The notes under the pieces: generated by a model | Told to the model about the DNA's origin: nothing | Seen by the model: the letters and a program-made list of their open reading frames with translations, nothing else | The model's database searches: none | Shown: positions 55,639-64,000 of the stretch, in pieces | Position numbering within the stretch: position 1 is the stretch's first letter | Layout of the letters: each line of letters starts with the position of its first letter | Translations under genes and position numbers: made by a program | Origin: Methanobrevibacter sp. | GTDB lineage: Archaea; Methanobacteriota; Methanobacteria; Methanobacteriales; Methanobacteriaceae | Length of the DNA: 64,000 nt | Assembly (NCBI RefSeq): GCF_030539665.1 | Contig: NZ_JAUNXR010000001.1 | Span: 226,767 to 290,766 of the forward strand | Reading direction: 5' to 3'

Positions 55639-57063
55639 ATGGTAAAACTTACTATGGAACCTGTAACCCGTATTGAAGGACACGCAAAAATTACTGTACA
55701 CCTCGACGACGCTGGAGAAGTTGTTGACACAAGATTACATGTTATGGAATTCAGAGGATTCGAAAAATTCTTACAAGGTCGTCCTATTGAAGAAATTGCA
55801 AGAATCGTTCCTAGAATCTGTGGTATTTGTGATGTACAACACCACTTAGCTGCTGCAAAAGCTGCTGACCAAATCTTCGGATTCAAAGATGATGATATTT
55901 TACCTGCAGCATACAAAATGAGAGAAATTATGAACTGGGGTTCATTCATGCACTCTCACGCACTTCACTTCTACTTCTTAGCTGCACCAGATTTCATTAT
56001 TCCTGACGCAAACAGAACTAACAGAAACGTTTTCCAAATCATCAAAGACCAACCTGACATTGCACTTCAAGCAATTGAAATCAGAAGAAACGGTTTAGAA
56101 ATGGTTAGAAAAATCGGTGGTCGTCCAATTCACCCAACTTCATCCACCCCTGGTGGTATTTCAACCGAATTAGACGCTGAAACCCAAAAAGATTTATTAA
56201 ACAGAGCTAAAAGAAACATTGAGTTAGCACAAGCTACCTTAGACTTAGCAGTACCTATTTTAGAAAGTAAAATGGATTTAGTCGAAACCTTAGGTAACTT
56301 TGGTGACACCAGACACTGTGGTCTCGTAAACAATGGTGTATGGGATGTTTACAACGGTGACGTAAGAATAAAAGACAAAGATGGTAATATCTACTGCGAA
56401 TACAACAACTTAGAATACAAAGATGTTGTTGCTGAACACGTAAAACCATACTCCTGGTTAAAATTCCCTTACATTAAAGAATTAGGTTACCCAGAAGGTA
56501 TCTACAGAGTAGCACCATTATCAAGGATTAACGTTTGTGACAAAATGCCAGATGCTGCACCATTAGCACAAGCTGCATTAGAAGACTTCCGTGACAGATT
56601 CGGATATGCTCAAGCTCCATTATTATTCCACTGGGCTAGACTTATCGAATTATTAGCTGCTGCTGAATGTGCTGCTGACACATTAGACCAAGACTTATCT
56701 GGTCAAAAATTCCCAGATGAATTAGAAAGAACTGCTGGTGAAGGTGCAGGTATTGTAGAAGCTGCTCGTGGTACTTTAATCCACAACTATAAAACTGATG
56801 ATCAAGGTTTAGTAACCGAAGCTAACATTGTTGTAGCTACTATCCAAAACAACCCTGCTATGGAAAAAGGTATCCAAAAAGTAGCTAAAGATTACATCAA
56901 ACCTGGTGTAGAAGTGGATGATAAAATCTTCAATTTAATGGAAATGGTTATTAGAGCTTACGACCCATGTTTATCCTGTGCTACCCACACCATGGATAGT
57001 CAAATGAGATTAGCTGAAGTAGAAATTGTAGACAGCGAAGGAAACATCATTAAAAAATTCTAA
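55639..57063 (+). CDS. mvhA: F420-nonreducing hydrogenase, large subunit
   Basis: 474 residues, nickel-iron hydrogenase large subunit. The metal-binding cysteines are in the N-terminal [11 protein letters not shown] and the C-terminal DPCLSCATH, with all four cysteines present. The residues that follow the last histidine (about 25) form a tail beginning [10 protein letters not shown]. It starts two bases after mvhG. Oxidises hydrogen to feed the heterodisulfide reductase complex. Selenocysteine is not used: the codons at the four sites are TGT. Confidence 0.97.
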   Translation: MVKLTMEPVTRIEGHAKITVHLDDAGEVVDTRLHVMEFRGFEKFLQGRPIEEIARIVPRICGICDVQHHLAAAKAADQIFGFKDDDILPAAYKMREIMNWGSFMHSHALHFYFLAAPDFIIPDANRTNRNVFQIIKDQPDIALQAIEIRRNGLEMVRKIGGRPIHPTSSTPGGISTELDAETQKDLLNRAKRNIELAQATLDLAVPILESKMDLVETLGNFGDTRHCGLVNNGVWDVYNGDVRIKDKDGNIYCEYNNLEYKDVVAEHVKPYSWLKFPYIKELGYPEGIYRVAPLSRINVCDKMPDAAPLAQAALEDFRDRFGYAQAPLLFHWARLIELLAAAECAADTLDQDLSGQKFPDELERTAGEGAGIVEAARGTLIHNYKTDDQGLVTEANIVVATIQNNPAMEKGIQKVAKDYIKPGVEVDDKIFNLMEMVIRAYDPCLSCATHTMDSQMRLAEVEIVDSEGNIIKKF

Positions 57064-57079
57064 ATAAAGGGGATTAATA

Positions 57080-58321
57080 ATGATTGTATTTAATGAAGAT
57101 GGATGTATTAAATGTGGAGCATGTCAAGGTACATGTCCAACTTCATCCATCACTGTAACTCCAACTTATATCCAACACTGTGACATGTGTGGAGAAGATC
57201 CAAAATGTGCAGAAGTTTGTCCAGAAGGAGCATTAAAAGTAGAAATGTTCACTGTTGATGAAAATGCACTTGACCAACCAAGATTAACTTTCAACTCCTC
57301 ATTATGTACCAGTTGTGGTAAATGTGAAGAAGTCTGTCCACAAAAAACCTGTGTAGTTGTAGATAACCCAAACATGGAAGTAGAAGGTTTCTGTGTAATG
57401 TGTAAACAATGTGTAGAAATCTGTCCTGTTGAAGTTATCGGTATTCCAGGTATTATTGAACCTAAAGATTGCGGTATCGATCTTGAAGGTAAAGGTGTAG
57501 TTTACATCGTAAATTGTGTAGGATGTGGAACTTGTGTAGAACCTTGTCCTGTTGATGCAATTACTCTTGATAAAATCGGTGGAACCATCTCTATCGATGA
57601 ATCAGTATGTATCAAATGTGGTGTATGTTCCCAAACTTGTCCTTGGAACGCTGTATTTATCTCAGAAAAATACCCAATTAAACGTGAAAAAGAAATCATT
57701 GACTTTACCTTTGATGCAAGCAGATGTATCGGATGTAACACTTGTGTAGAAGCATGTCCTGGTGACTTCATTAAGAAAGTTTCAGGTAACTTAACTATTG
57801 AGCTTCCTTCAATCTGTGCTGCTTGTGGTTTATGTGTAAAGGTATGTCCAACTGATTCTTTAGACTTAGTAGTTGAATGGGGAGAAGCACACCCTGTAAA
57901 TGCAGAAGGTTTAGGTTATGACCCAGAAAAATGTGAATTTATTGGTGCTTGTGCTAATAAATGTCCAACCGAAGCTATTCGTGTTGTAACCAAAACCGGT
58001 ATGGCTTGCCCATCTTTAGTACAAACTGATGAAGACCCTTCATTTGTAAACTGTATTAGATGTGGAGCTTGTGCTGCAGTATGTCCTGAAGATGCTTTAG
58101 TTGTCGGTTCTATCGAAAAAATGATTGACGGCAAACTCCAACTCAGAGACAGAATCGAGTTCAACCCTTCAAAATGTACTAAATGTGGTGACTGTGTCGT
58201 TGCATGTCCATATAACATGATTCATTTAACTGATGATGATAAATTACCAATTAAAGGATTCTGTACTTTATGTGGTCAATGTATCGAAGTATGTCCTGAA
58301 CACGCATTATATGATAAATAG
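57080..58321 (+). CDS. mvhB: Polyferredoxin
   Basis: 413 residues composed of repeated CxxCxxCxxxCP modules from the N-terminus (CIKCGACQGTCP, CTSCGKCEEVCP) to the end (CTLCGQCIEVCP), around a dozen 4Fe-4S clusters in total. It carries electrons in the methanogenic hydrogenase system. One repeat (CEFIGACANKCP) departs from the usual spacing. Last gene of mvhDGAB, ended by a stem-loop that includes its TAG. Confidence 0.96.
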   Translation: MIVFNEDGCIKCGACQGTCPTSSITVTPTYIQHCDMCGEDPKCAEVCPEGALKVEMFTVDENALDQPRLTFNSSLCTSCGKCEEVCPQKTCVVVDNPNMEVEGFCVMCKQCVEICPVEVIGIPGIIEPKDCGIDLEGKGVVYIVNCVGCGTCVEPCPVDAITLDKIGGTISIDESVCIKCGVCSQTCPWNAVFISEKYPIKREKEIIDFTFDASRCIGCNTCVEACPGDFIKKVSGNLTIELPSICAACGLCVKVCPTDSLDLVVEWGEAHPVNAEGLGYDPEKCEFIGACANKCPTEAIRVVTKTGMACPSLVQTDEDPSFVNCIRCGACAAVCPEDALVVGSIEKMIDGKLQLRDRIEFNPSKCTKCGDCVVACPYNMIHLTDDDKLPIKGFCTLCGQCIEVCPEHALYDK

Positions 58322-58354
58322 GTGGATTAATTCCCACCTAAATATTTTTTTTTT
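58319..58354 (+). terminator. Stem-loop and T10 ending the mvh operon
   Basis: TAGGTGG 58319-58325, including the mvhB stop, pairs perfectly with CCACCTA 58334-58340, followed by ten T. The A-run beyond it may serve the convergent pyrC transcript. Confidence 0.8.
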
Positions 58355-58372
58355 AAAAAAAAAGTTTTTTAA

Positions 58373-59623
58373 TTATATTTTATTCATTACTGTTTTTCCA
58401 TTTACTATTGTTAGTATTGGTTCGCCTTTGTATTTGAAACCGTCAAATGGTGAATATTCTGCTTTTGTTTTGAATTTTTCAATATTTATAGTGCCTTCTC
58501 TATTTAGATCGATAGCTGTAAAGTCTGCATCTTTTCCAATAGCTATTTCTCCTTTATTTTCAAGTCCAAATACTTTTGCAGCATTTTCTGATAGGATTTT
58601 AGGTATTAATTCTAGTTTTATGTTTCCTTTGTTAACTTCATTCAGCAATAGGGGCACTACTGTTTCAAGATTTGGTATTCCTGGTGATGAATTCCATGTT
58701 CCCTGATTCTTTTCTTCAAGTGTGTGTGGGGCATGGTCTGTTCCTATTATTGAATTTTCATCCAGATTTGCTATTTGTATGCTTTTTTCATTTTCCCTTA
58801 GTGGAGGATTGGTTTTTACTATTGTACCATATGTATTATATGAATCATTATTCAATAACAAATGGTGTGGTGTAAATTCCGTACTTATGTCTACAAAATT
58901 TTTAGCAGTTGTTGCTAAATCTAATGATTTAATTGTACTTAGATGGCAGATATGCAATCTTAAATTATTTCTATACGCAAGGTCTATTGCTTGCTTTACT
59001 GAAACGTCCTCGGCAACATCAGGTCTTCCGTAACTGTAGTCAATAGGATTGGTACTGTCTTTTAATTTTTCACTTTCAGCTCTAACAATGGCCTGGTTTT
59101 CTGCATGGACTGCAACAAGCCCATTATAATCGCTTCTTACTCTAAGTTCTCCTAAATCATGAAATATTTTTTCCAGCTCCTCATCAGTTTCCAGATCCAT
59201 GAATATTTTAAATGAAGCAGGTTCAAGTCCGACTATTTTTTCCATTTCTTCATATGTATTCACTCCTGCCTGCAATTTGAAGTTCACGATACTTTTCTTT
59301 TCAGCGATAGCTAGCTTATCTTTAAAATCTTTGTATGTATTGGTTTTTGGCAATGTGTTGGGCATATCAATTACGGTTGCAAATCCTCCGTTTGCAGCAC
59401 TTTCACTGCCTGTTCTAAAATCCTCTTTTTTTGTTAGGCCCGGATCTCTAAAATGCACATGCGGATCGATAAATCCGGGTAGCAAGATATTTCCTTTCAA
59501 ATCAATTTTTTCTTCTCCATTCAATGGTTGTTTTGAAATTTCAGCTATTTTCCCATTTTCAATGCCTATGTTGCTTTCCCAAGGATGGTTTATCAGTTTT
59601 GCATTTTTGATTATCAAATCCAT
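58373..59623 (-). CDS. pyrC: Dihydroorotase
   Basis: 416 residues, amidohydrolase fold, closing the dihydroorotate ring in pyrimidine synthesis. Metal-binding FIDPHVHFRDPG lies near residue 55, with a GFATVIDMPNT block, LHICHLSTI, and the aspartate region IIGTDHAPHTLEEK near the C-terminus. GAGGGTC precedes the ATG. It is convergent with mvhB and belongs to the same pathway as pyrD and pyrK at the other end of the window. Confidence 0.95.
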   Translation of the reverse strand: MDLIIKNAKLINHPWESNIGIENGKIAEISKQPLNGEEKIDLKGNILLPGFIDPHVHFRDPGLTKKEDFRTGSESAANGGFATVIDMPNTLPKTNTYKDFKDKLAIAEKKSIVNFKLQAGVNTYEEMEKIVGLEPASFKIFMDLETDEELEKIFHDLGELRVRSDYNGLVAVHAENQAIVRAESEKLKDSTNPIDYSYGRPDVAEDVSVKQAIDLAYRNNLRLHICHLSTIKSLDLATTAKNFVDISTEFTPHHLLLNNDSYNTYGTIVKTNPPLRENEKSIQIANLDENSIIGTDHAPHTLEEKNQGTWNSSPGIPNLETVVPLLLNEVNKGNIKLELIPKILSENAAKVFGLENKGEIAIGKDADFTAIDLNREGTINIEKFKTKAEYSPFDGFKYKGEPILTIVNGKTVMNKI

Positions 59624-59706
59624 TTTTGACCCTCATTAATTCTTTATTGATGTTATGTCTTTTTTAAAAGAAAAGATTATTTATGCTTAAAATAAATTTT
59701 ATTTAT

Positions 59707-60813
59707 ATGTATTTTAATGATTTTGTAAAATCCATCAATGAAAGGGACATGAGTATTTTTTCAAATGATTTTGAGAACCGAAAAAACGATTGTTTTAAAG
59801 AGGGAAATGATAATGTTAAATTGATCGCCGACTTTACTGAATATTCTCCTTTACATAACGGTCATTTTCATTGCATGAATGTTGCAAAGTCACAGTTTCC
59901 TGATGCGTTGTTTGTAGCTATTGTGCCGGGTTTATTTGAAAGAAGTGGGAGGGGCCTTCCATATATATTGCCTCGTGAAGTTAGGGCTGAAATAGCAATT
60001 TCTGTAGGTGCCGACATTGTTGTTGAAGGCCCTCCCATGGGAATAATGGGTTCAGGCCAATATTCTTTAGCTCTTTCTAAAATGTTCAAAGCCCTGAATA
60101 CGGATATTATTCCCAGGGGATATAATCCAGTAGATGGCTTTGATAAAATTCTGGAAAGAATAAGTTTAGGTCATGGAATTGCTCCCAAACCCTATAAAAT
60201 TGTAGATATGGAAACAAAGGAAGTTCTTCTTAAGGACAAGTTGGCTGAAGACAATTATGTCATTGTAAGTTTTTCAAAATCCCTTAGAAAAATAGGATTT
60301 GATTTTAAAGATAAGTTTTTATTCGTTGAAAGAATTTCAGGAGTTTCCGGAAGTAAAATTCGAGAAAGTGTTTCAAACAATGATTTTGAATTGGTAAGGG
60401 ACATGATGCCTGCAGAAACAATAGAAATTCTAAAAAGGGAAATTGACGGCAATAGGGCACCTTTACATGATTTAAGGTATGATGAAAGAATAATTGATAA
60501 TGCCAACAATTTAAGTTTTGAGCAATTGTCCAATTTAAATTTGTTCAATGATAATTTGGCTCAAAAAATTCTTGATAATCGCCCATTCAACAGCATTGAT
60601 GAAATATATGATATTTTGGATCAGGGATTTTCAAGATTTTTCAAAACACGTATCCTAAGCGTATTGGAAGCGAATGTCTCCAAAGAAGATATTTCCAGCT
60701 ATATTGATTATTATCCATCTGTAATCAGGGTACTGGGTTATAAAAACGAGGATGTTTTACAAAAATTCAAAGAGAAAATAAATCATAAAAATGTTGTTTT
60801 AGCTAATTTTTAA
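59707..60813 (+). CDS. Cytidylyltransferase-fold protein (TmcAL/YlbM-like) with a C-terminal helical domain
   Basis: About 368 residues. The N-terminal half has the nucleotidyltransferase signature FTEYSPLHNGHFHCM (HxGH), then SVGADIVVEGPPMGIMGSGQYSLAL and SGVSGSKIRESV as the second ATP-binding motif. Bacterial relatives of this type (TmcAL) acetylate the elongator tRNA-Met anticodon. The C-terminal 140 residues form a helical region specific to archaeal relatives. The role is not established here. The start is uncertain: ATG 59707 is taken, with alternatives at 59683 and 59749. It is divergent from pyrC. Confidence 0.72.
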   Translation: MYFNDFVKSINERDMSIFSNDFENRKNDCFKEGNDNVKLIADFTEYSPLHNGHFHCMNVAKSQFPDALFVAIVPGLFERSGRGLPYILPREVRAEIAISVGADIVVEGPPMGIMGSGQYSLALSKMFKALNTDIIPRGYNPVDGFDKILERISLGHGIAPKPYKIVDMETKEVLLKDKLAEDNYVIVSFSKSLRKIGFDFKDKFLFVERISGVSGSKIRESVSNNDFELVRDMMPAETIEILKREIDGNRAPLHDLRYDERIIDNANNLSFEQLSNLNLFNDNLAQKILDNRPFNSIDEIYDILDQGFSRFFKTRILSVLEANVSKEDISSYIDYYPSVIRVLGYKNEDVLQKFKEKINHKNVVLANF

Positions 60814-60820
60814 AAAAAAA

Positions 60821-60850
60821 GTTTTAAGAGTAAATAGTTCTTATTTACTC
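60821..60850 (-). terminator. Stem-loop and T-tract after the zinc-ribbon membrane protein
   Basis: GAGTAAATA 60828-60836 pairs perfectly with TATTTACTC 60842-60850 around a five-base loop. On the minus strand a run of nine T at 60820-60812 follows closely. It sits between convergent stops. Confidence 0.7.
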
Positions 60851-60860
60851 ATCATAAATT

Positions 60861-62078
60861 TTATTTGCCTATTAAGTTACTAAAGAATGCGCTTGGGTTT
60901 GATAATCCGTAAATCGCATCTAGGAATGTCGGATATGATGAACTTAATAGGAATATATAAACAATGTAGAACACTACAACAATTATTAAAATTATTAATA
61001 TTATAGTCAAAAGAATGTCTACTGCTCCAATCGGTTCTTTTTGCTTTTCGGTTGGAATATTACGGATTGATCTTGTTGACGGCCTCATTCCAGCATCGTT
61101 TGGTCCTTGTCTAATGGATGGTTGTCCATAGTGTTCATTTTGCTGAGGATAATGTTGTCTTGGAGGTATGTAATCTCCTTGAGGGTTGTTGTATGTGACA
61201 TTATTTATATCTAAGAAACTTTCCCTTTGCAATTCTCCAGGTTGTTGTTGATATGGACTATTTGGAGCATATGGGTCATTTTGAACATATTGTTGTTCAT
61301 ACATGTTTTCAGTGTATTTTGATTTGTCAACAGGTTCATAAATGGTTTCTGCGTATTGTGTTCTTTCAACAGGTTCATATGGATTTTTTGTTAGGGAACC
61401 GAAGTTTTCTTCATCTTTGGCCAATTGTTCGCTTAAAGGAATATTTGGCTCGTCAAAGTATAAGTCATCTAGATAACTGTCATAATTTGGTTCGTTATGG
61501 TAACCCTGAATTTCAGGAGGTTCATAAGTGTGATCAGGATATATGAATCCGTCGTCGAAGTTGTTTTGTTGCACATTTTCTTGATATGGGTTAATTTGTG
61601 TATCTTTTGGTGCATAGTAACTTTCTTCAACCTTTGGATTTATGTCATAAGGATTACTGTTTATAGGTTCATTAAAGTCAAATTGTGTTTGTGGTTCACT
61701 ATAACTTTGAGAAGCGAATTGTGGTTCGTCATATTGGGAATACATTGATTTCTGACTGTCATTTCCCAAAACATCTTCAAGAATGTTTTCTCTGTTTGGA
61801 ATCTCTGATTTAAATGAAGGTGCTTGGGGTTCTTCAAAGTAATCATGTTCATTGTTTGCATATGCATTGTCCATTTCCTGTATTGTTTCTGAAATGCTTT
61901 GCTCTTTCACAATAGGTTCTGGAGTGCTTTCTTTTTTACTTCCTCCAACAATATTTTCTAAACAATCCTTACAATATGTTTGGCCAGCTAATTCAATACT
62001 ACATTCGTCACAAATAGATTTTCCACATATATCACATGTTTTTGTACTTTCTCTTCCCGGATGGTTTTGACATTCCAT
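60861..62078 (-). CDS. Zinc-ribbon protein with disordered linker and C-terminal membrane anchor
   Basis: About 405 residues. The N-terminal 45 residues hold a cysteine-rich B-box-like or double zinc site: MECQNHPGRESTKTCDICGK, CDECSI and YCKDCLENI. Then about 290 residues of low-complexity sequence rich in Pro, Tyr, Gln, Asn and Glu follow, with repeats such as NPYEPVERTQYAETIYEPVDKS. The C-terminus has one strong membrane helix (GAVDILLTIILIILIIVVVFYIVYIF, in parts) and a short tail. The ATG at 62078 is preferred. Probably a membrane-tethered adaptor facing the cytoplasm; the function is unknown. Confidence 0.65.
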   Translation of the reverse strand: MECQNHPGRESTKTCDICGKSICDECSIELAGQTYCKDCLENIVGGSKKESTPEPIVKEQSISETIQEMDNAYANNEHDYFEEPQAPSFKSEIPNRENILEDVLGNDSQKSMYSQYDEPQFASQSYSEPQTQFDFNEPINSNPYDINPKVEESYYAPKDTQINPYQENVQQNNFDDGFIYPDHTYEPPEIQGYHNEPNYDSYLDDLYFDEPNIPLSEQLAKDEENFGSLTKNPYEPVERTQYAETIYEPVDKSKYTENMYEQQYVQNDPYAPNSPYQQQPGELQRESFLDINNVTYNNPQGDYIPPRQHYPQQNEHYGQPSIRQGPNDAGMRPSTRSIRNIPTEKQKEPIGAVDILLTIILIILIIVVVFYIVYIFLLSSSYPTFLDAIYGLSNPSAFFSNLIGK

Positions 62079-62237
62079 ATGTTTCACACTTCTTTTAGTT
62101 AATAAACACAAATTTTTATTTTATGATATTTTTAATTTTCAGATTATATATAATTTTTCTTTATAATCGATTTTGTTTCAAATTATATTTGTTTTTGCTG
62201 AAAAATCATCAAAAAAATTTAAAAGGACCAATATTAA

Positions 62238-63800
62238 TCATGGCCAAGTTAATACTTTTGGGGATTTTGCTTCTTTAAGCTTATCCTTTACAAGTTGTGG
62301 CCAGTTTTCCTTATCGAATCCTTTTTGTGAGATAAATCCGAATACCCATCTTGTAATTCCAAATCCGGTACATCCTGTCCAAATTTTATGACCATGAGCT
62401 TCTTTAATTGAAAAACCTTCAATAAAGTGTGTTCCATGGACATTTGCTGAAACAACTGCCACACCTTTTTCCTGACCAGGTATCTTTAATCTCATTTCAT
62501 ATTTTGCAACATCAGGATATTCAATTCCTCTGTCGTCTTGTTTTCTTCCTTCAAGATAGAATGGGTCGTCTCCAATTTCAGTATACCATTCAAGTTCAAG
62601 TTCGTTTGCAAGTTCATGTGATAAATCACGGGTTGCATCCCTGATTTTTGTTACTTCCTCTGGACTTCCCATCCATACACATTCTATCCTTTGGAATTCA
62701 TGAACACGGTCAAGGCCTTTTGCACCTCCACCTTCCCATCTGTAGGTCCATCCGCTTTTATCATAGAACTTGATTGGCAATTCGCTTTCGTCTATGACTT
62801 CATGTGAGAAGAATTGGTAGAATGGTTCACATTGAGCAGCTGCATTCACGTAACCTGGATCTTTAAGCCCTTCTTTTAATAAGTCTATAGGGACCTCTTT
62901 ATTCACTATTAACTCGTTTTTGAATTGGGTAAATGTTTCAGGATCTCTTTTTGGAGCACTTACATAATACATTCCTTCAGGCAATCCTTCAAGATATTTC
63001 ATTTTTTCCATAACGTTAATCGGGATAAGTTTTGGGAATAAACATTCTTGGAATCCTATTTTTTCAATGACTCTTTCTACAATAATTTCTTCTAAAGCAC
63101 GTTCAAGGGCGGTTATTTCAGGACCGTAGAACCATTGTCCTTTTCCAGGGAATGGTTTTACCCATCCACGTTTCATTGATTCTTCAGTCATATCCCCTTC
63201 GAAATATGTTTCAAATTCTTCACTTTCAGCTATAATTTCTCCAGGAGTTGCATTTAATTTGTATGTGATGTCTAATTCCTCACCATCTTCACCAATTGCA
63301 ATTTCTTCCTGTTTTTTAGCTACTTGTTTGATGATCCTGTTTACACTTTGTTTTTTAATGATTGATTCATCCAAGTCTTTAATTAAAAAGGATACTGCAC
63401 CATCTTTTATTTTTATATCTTCTAATTGTGTAAACTGTTTAGCGGAATCTAAATCAAAACTATATTCTCCTTCCCCTATTGGAATTGTAACTTCATATTC
63501 ATCAATATGGAGTTTTCTTACACCCAAATGATATTTTTTTCCTAACAGTTGGCTCAAAGGATTTTTGATTCTAAGCAATCCGTCGTGAGCTCTAATTTTA
63601 TAACCTGATTCAATGGTAAGATTTAATTTATCTCCATCAAGTTCCCATTCTGTTATTCTTGCAGCTTCGGATTCATCTGCACTTCCAAGTCCTTTCAAAA
63701 GTATTTCGCTATTTGCCTGATTAATAAATTCGCTAATGTCTGATTCAGCGTCTTTAGCATCTTTACTAAATGTCACTGATCCGTTTAATCTAAATTTCAT
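62238..63800 (-). CDS. serS: Seryl-tRNA synthetase, methanogen-type
   Basis: 520 residues of the rare type found in methanogens, which differs from the common bacterial SerRS. It has an N-terminal tRNA-binding domain (MKFRLNGSVTFSKDAKDAES, ending around residue 165), then a class II core with ECLFPKLIPINVMEKMKYLEGLPEG and CEPFYQFFSHE, containing the cysteine and glutamate that bind the active-site zinc. The final SYK-like GFGITRWVFGFI block is present. GGAGC precedes the ATG. The 3' end of another gene lies immediately upstream. Confidence 0.95.
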   Translation of the reverse strand: MKFRLNGSVTFSKDAKDAESDISEFINQANSEILLKGLGSADESEAARITEWELDGDKLNLTIESGYKIRAHDGLLRIKNPLSQLLGKKYHLGVRKLHIDEYEVTIPIGEGEYSFDLDSAKQFTQLEDIKIKDGAVSFLIKDLDESIIKKQSVNRIIKQVAKKQEEIAIGEDGEELDITYKLNATPGEIIAESEEFETYFEGDMTEESMKRGWVKPFPGKGQWFYGPEITALERALEEIIVERVIEKIGFQECLFPKLIPINVMEKMKYLEGLPEGMYYVSAPKRDPETFTQFKNELIVNKEVPIDLLKEGLKDPGYVNAAAQCEPFYQFFSHEVIDESELPIKFYDKSGWTYRWEGGGAKGLDRVHEFQRIECVWMGSPEEVTKIRDATRDLSHELANELELEWYTEIGDDPFYLEGRKQDDRGIEYPDVAKYEMRLKIPGQEKGVAVVSANVHGTHFIEGFSIKEAHGHKIWTGCTGFGITRWVFGFISQKGFDKENWPQLVKDKLKEAKSPKVLTWP

Positions 63801-63834
63801 ATTTTTGCTCCTTTTTTTTATTTTTCCGTATAAA

Positions 63835-64000
63835 TTAATTATCGTTAGTAGAGACTATTATTTTTTCAACAACAATTTCTGATGCAATCAAATCGTCAAC
63901 AGTCGATAGAAAGCTGCCAAGTGATTCGCTCGAAATGTTATATGTTATTTCATTTTCATTGTATTCCGATTCAATGAAATTTTTATTGTCGATTTCCAAA
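63835..64000 (-). CDS. 3' end of a gene, possibly KEOPS subunit Pcc1
   Basis: The last 55 codons of a minus-strand frame, ending with TAA at 63835; the start is outside the window. The visible end reads ITYNISSESLGSFLSTVDDLI and ASEIVVEKIIVSTNDN. The pattern of a beta strand, a serine-rich turn and a long helix resembles the C-terminal half of Pcc1, the small dimerising subunit of the KEOPS tRNA-modification complex. The match is by eye only, and other small proteins are possible. Confidence 0.4.
   Translation of the reverse strand, partial: LEIDNKNFIESEYNENEITYNISSESLGSFLSTVDDLIASEIVVEKIIVSTNDN

Overview
This AT-rich window looks like a chromosomal segment of a hydrogenotrophic methanogen of the order Methanobacteriales, most likely a host-associated Methanobrevibacter. 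The grounds are a complete mcrBDCGA operon followed by mtrEDCBAFGH, an mvhDGAB hydrogenase operon, a B-family DNA polymerase split after motif C, a methanogen-type seryl-tRNA synthetase, pterin and deazaflavin cofactor genes, and a decayed adhesin-like surface protein. Genus is inferred from gene content and composition, not from a tree. No rRNA, tRNA, CRISPR array, insertion sequence or prophage was seen.

Layout. 1-10.5 kb is housekeeping: the 3' part of nop5 (minus), pyrD-pyrK, an AI-2E family membrane protein and polB1 (plus), then comC, purM, the termination factor aCPSF1/FttA and the proteasome beta subunit (minus). 10.7-15.2 kb holds taw2, an accessory PIN-like two-gene unit, and the mptA-orf-cofG operon. 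15.2-30.5 kb is the most accessory part: a candidate structured RNA, a frameshifted adhesin, an Lrp regulator, a duplicated promoter/operator cassette before an ABC exporter, trm1, a DegT aminotransferase, a nonsense-mutated HEPN-like pair, a MazG-like fusion protein, a TelA/zinc-ribbon/membrane coiled-coil operon, a thiamine-binding protein, a tRNA-thiolation-type ATPase, a frameshifted UPF0114 gene and a tandem intergenic repeat. 30.6-38.9 kb holds ion transport and membrane genes, comB, an unknown conserved gene, mmp7, a phosphoesterase and mmp10.

39.4-58.3 kb is the energy core. mcrBDCGA makes methyl-coenzyme M reductase, mtrEDCBAFGH makes the sodium-pumping methyltransferase that supplies methyl-coenzyme M, and mvhDGAB makes the hydrogenase that feeds heterodisulfide reductase. 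Between them lie mmp14, cobY (cobamide for MtrA), a PRC-barrel protein and sufC-sufB (Fe-S clusters). mmp10, beside the mcr operon, encodes the enzyme that methylates an McrA arginine, and comB/comC supply coenzyme M, so the catalyst, its cofactors and its modifying enzyme are encoded within about 45 kb. The end holds pyrC, a cytidylyltransferase-fold protein, a zinc-ribbon membrane protein, serS and the 3' end of a possible Pcc1 gene.

Two regulatory themes stand out. The mcr, mtr and mvh operons each have a TTTATATTA-type TATA element far upstream of the first start codon, implying leaders of roughly 120-160 nt. Many operons end in a perfect stem-loop followed by a T-tract. The gene for the U-tract-dependent termination factor itself has nested inverted repeats and a U8 tract just before its ribosome binding site.
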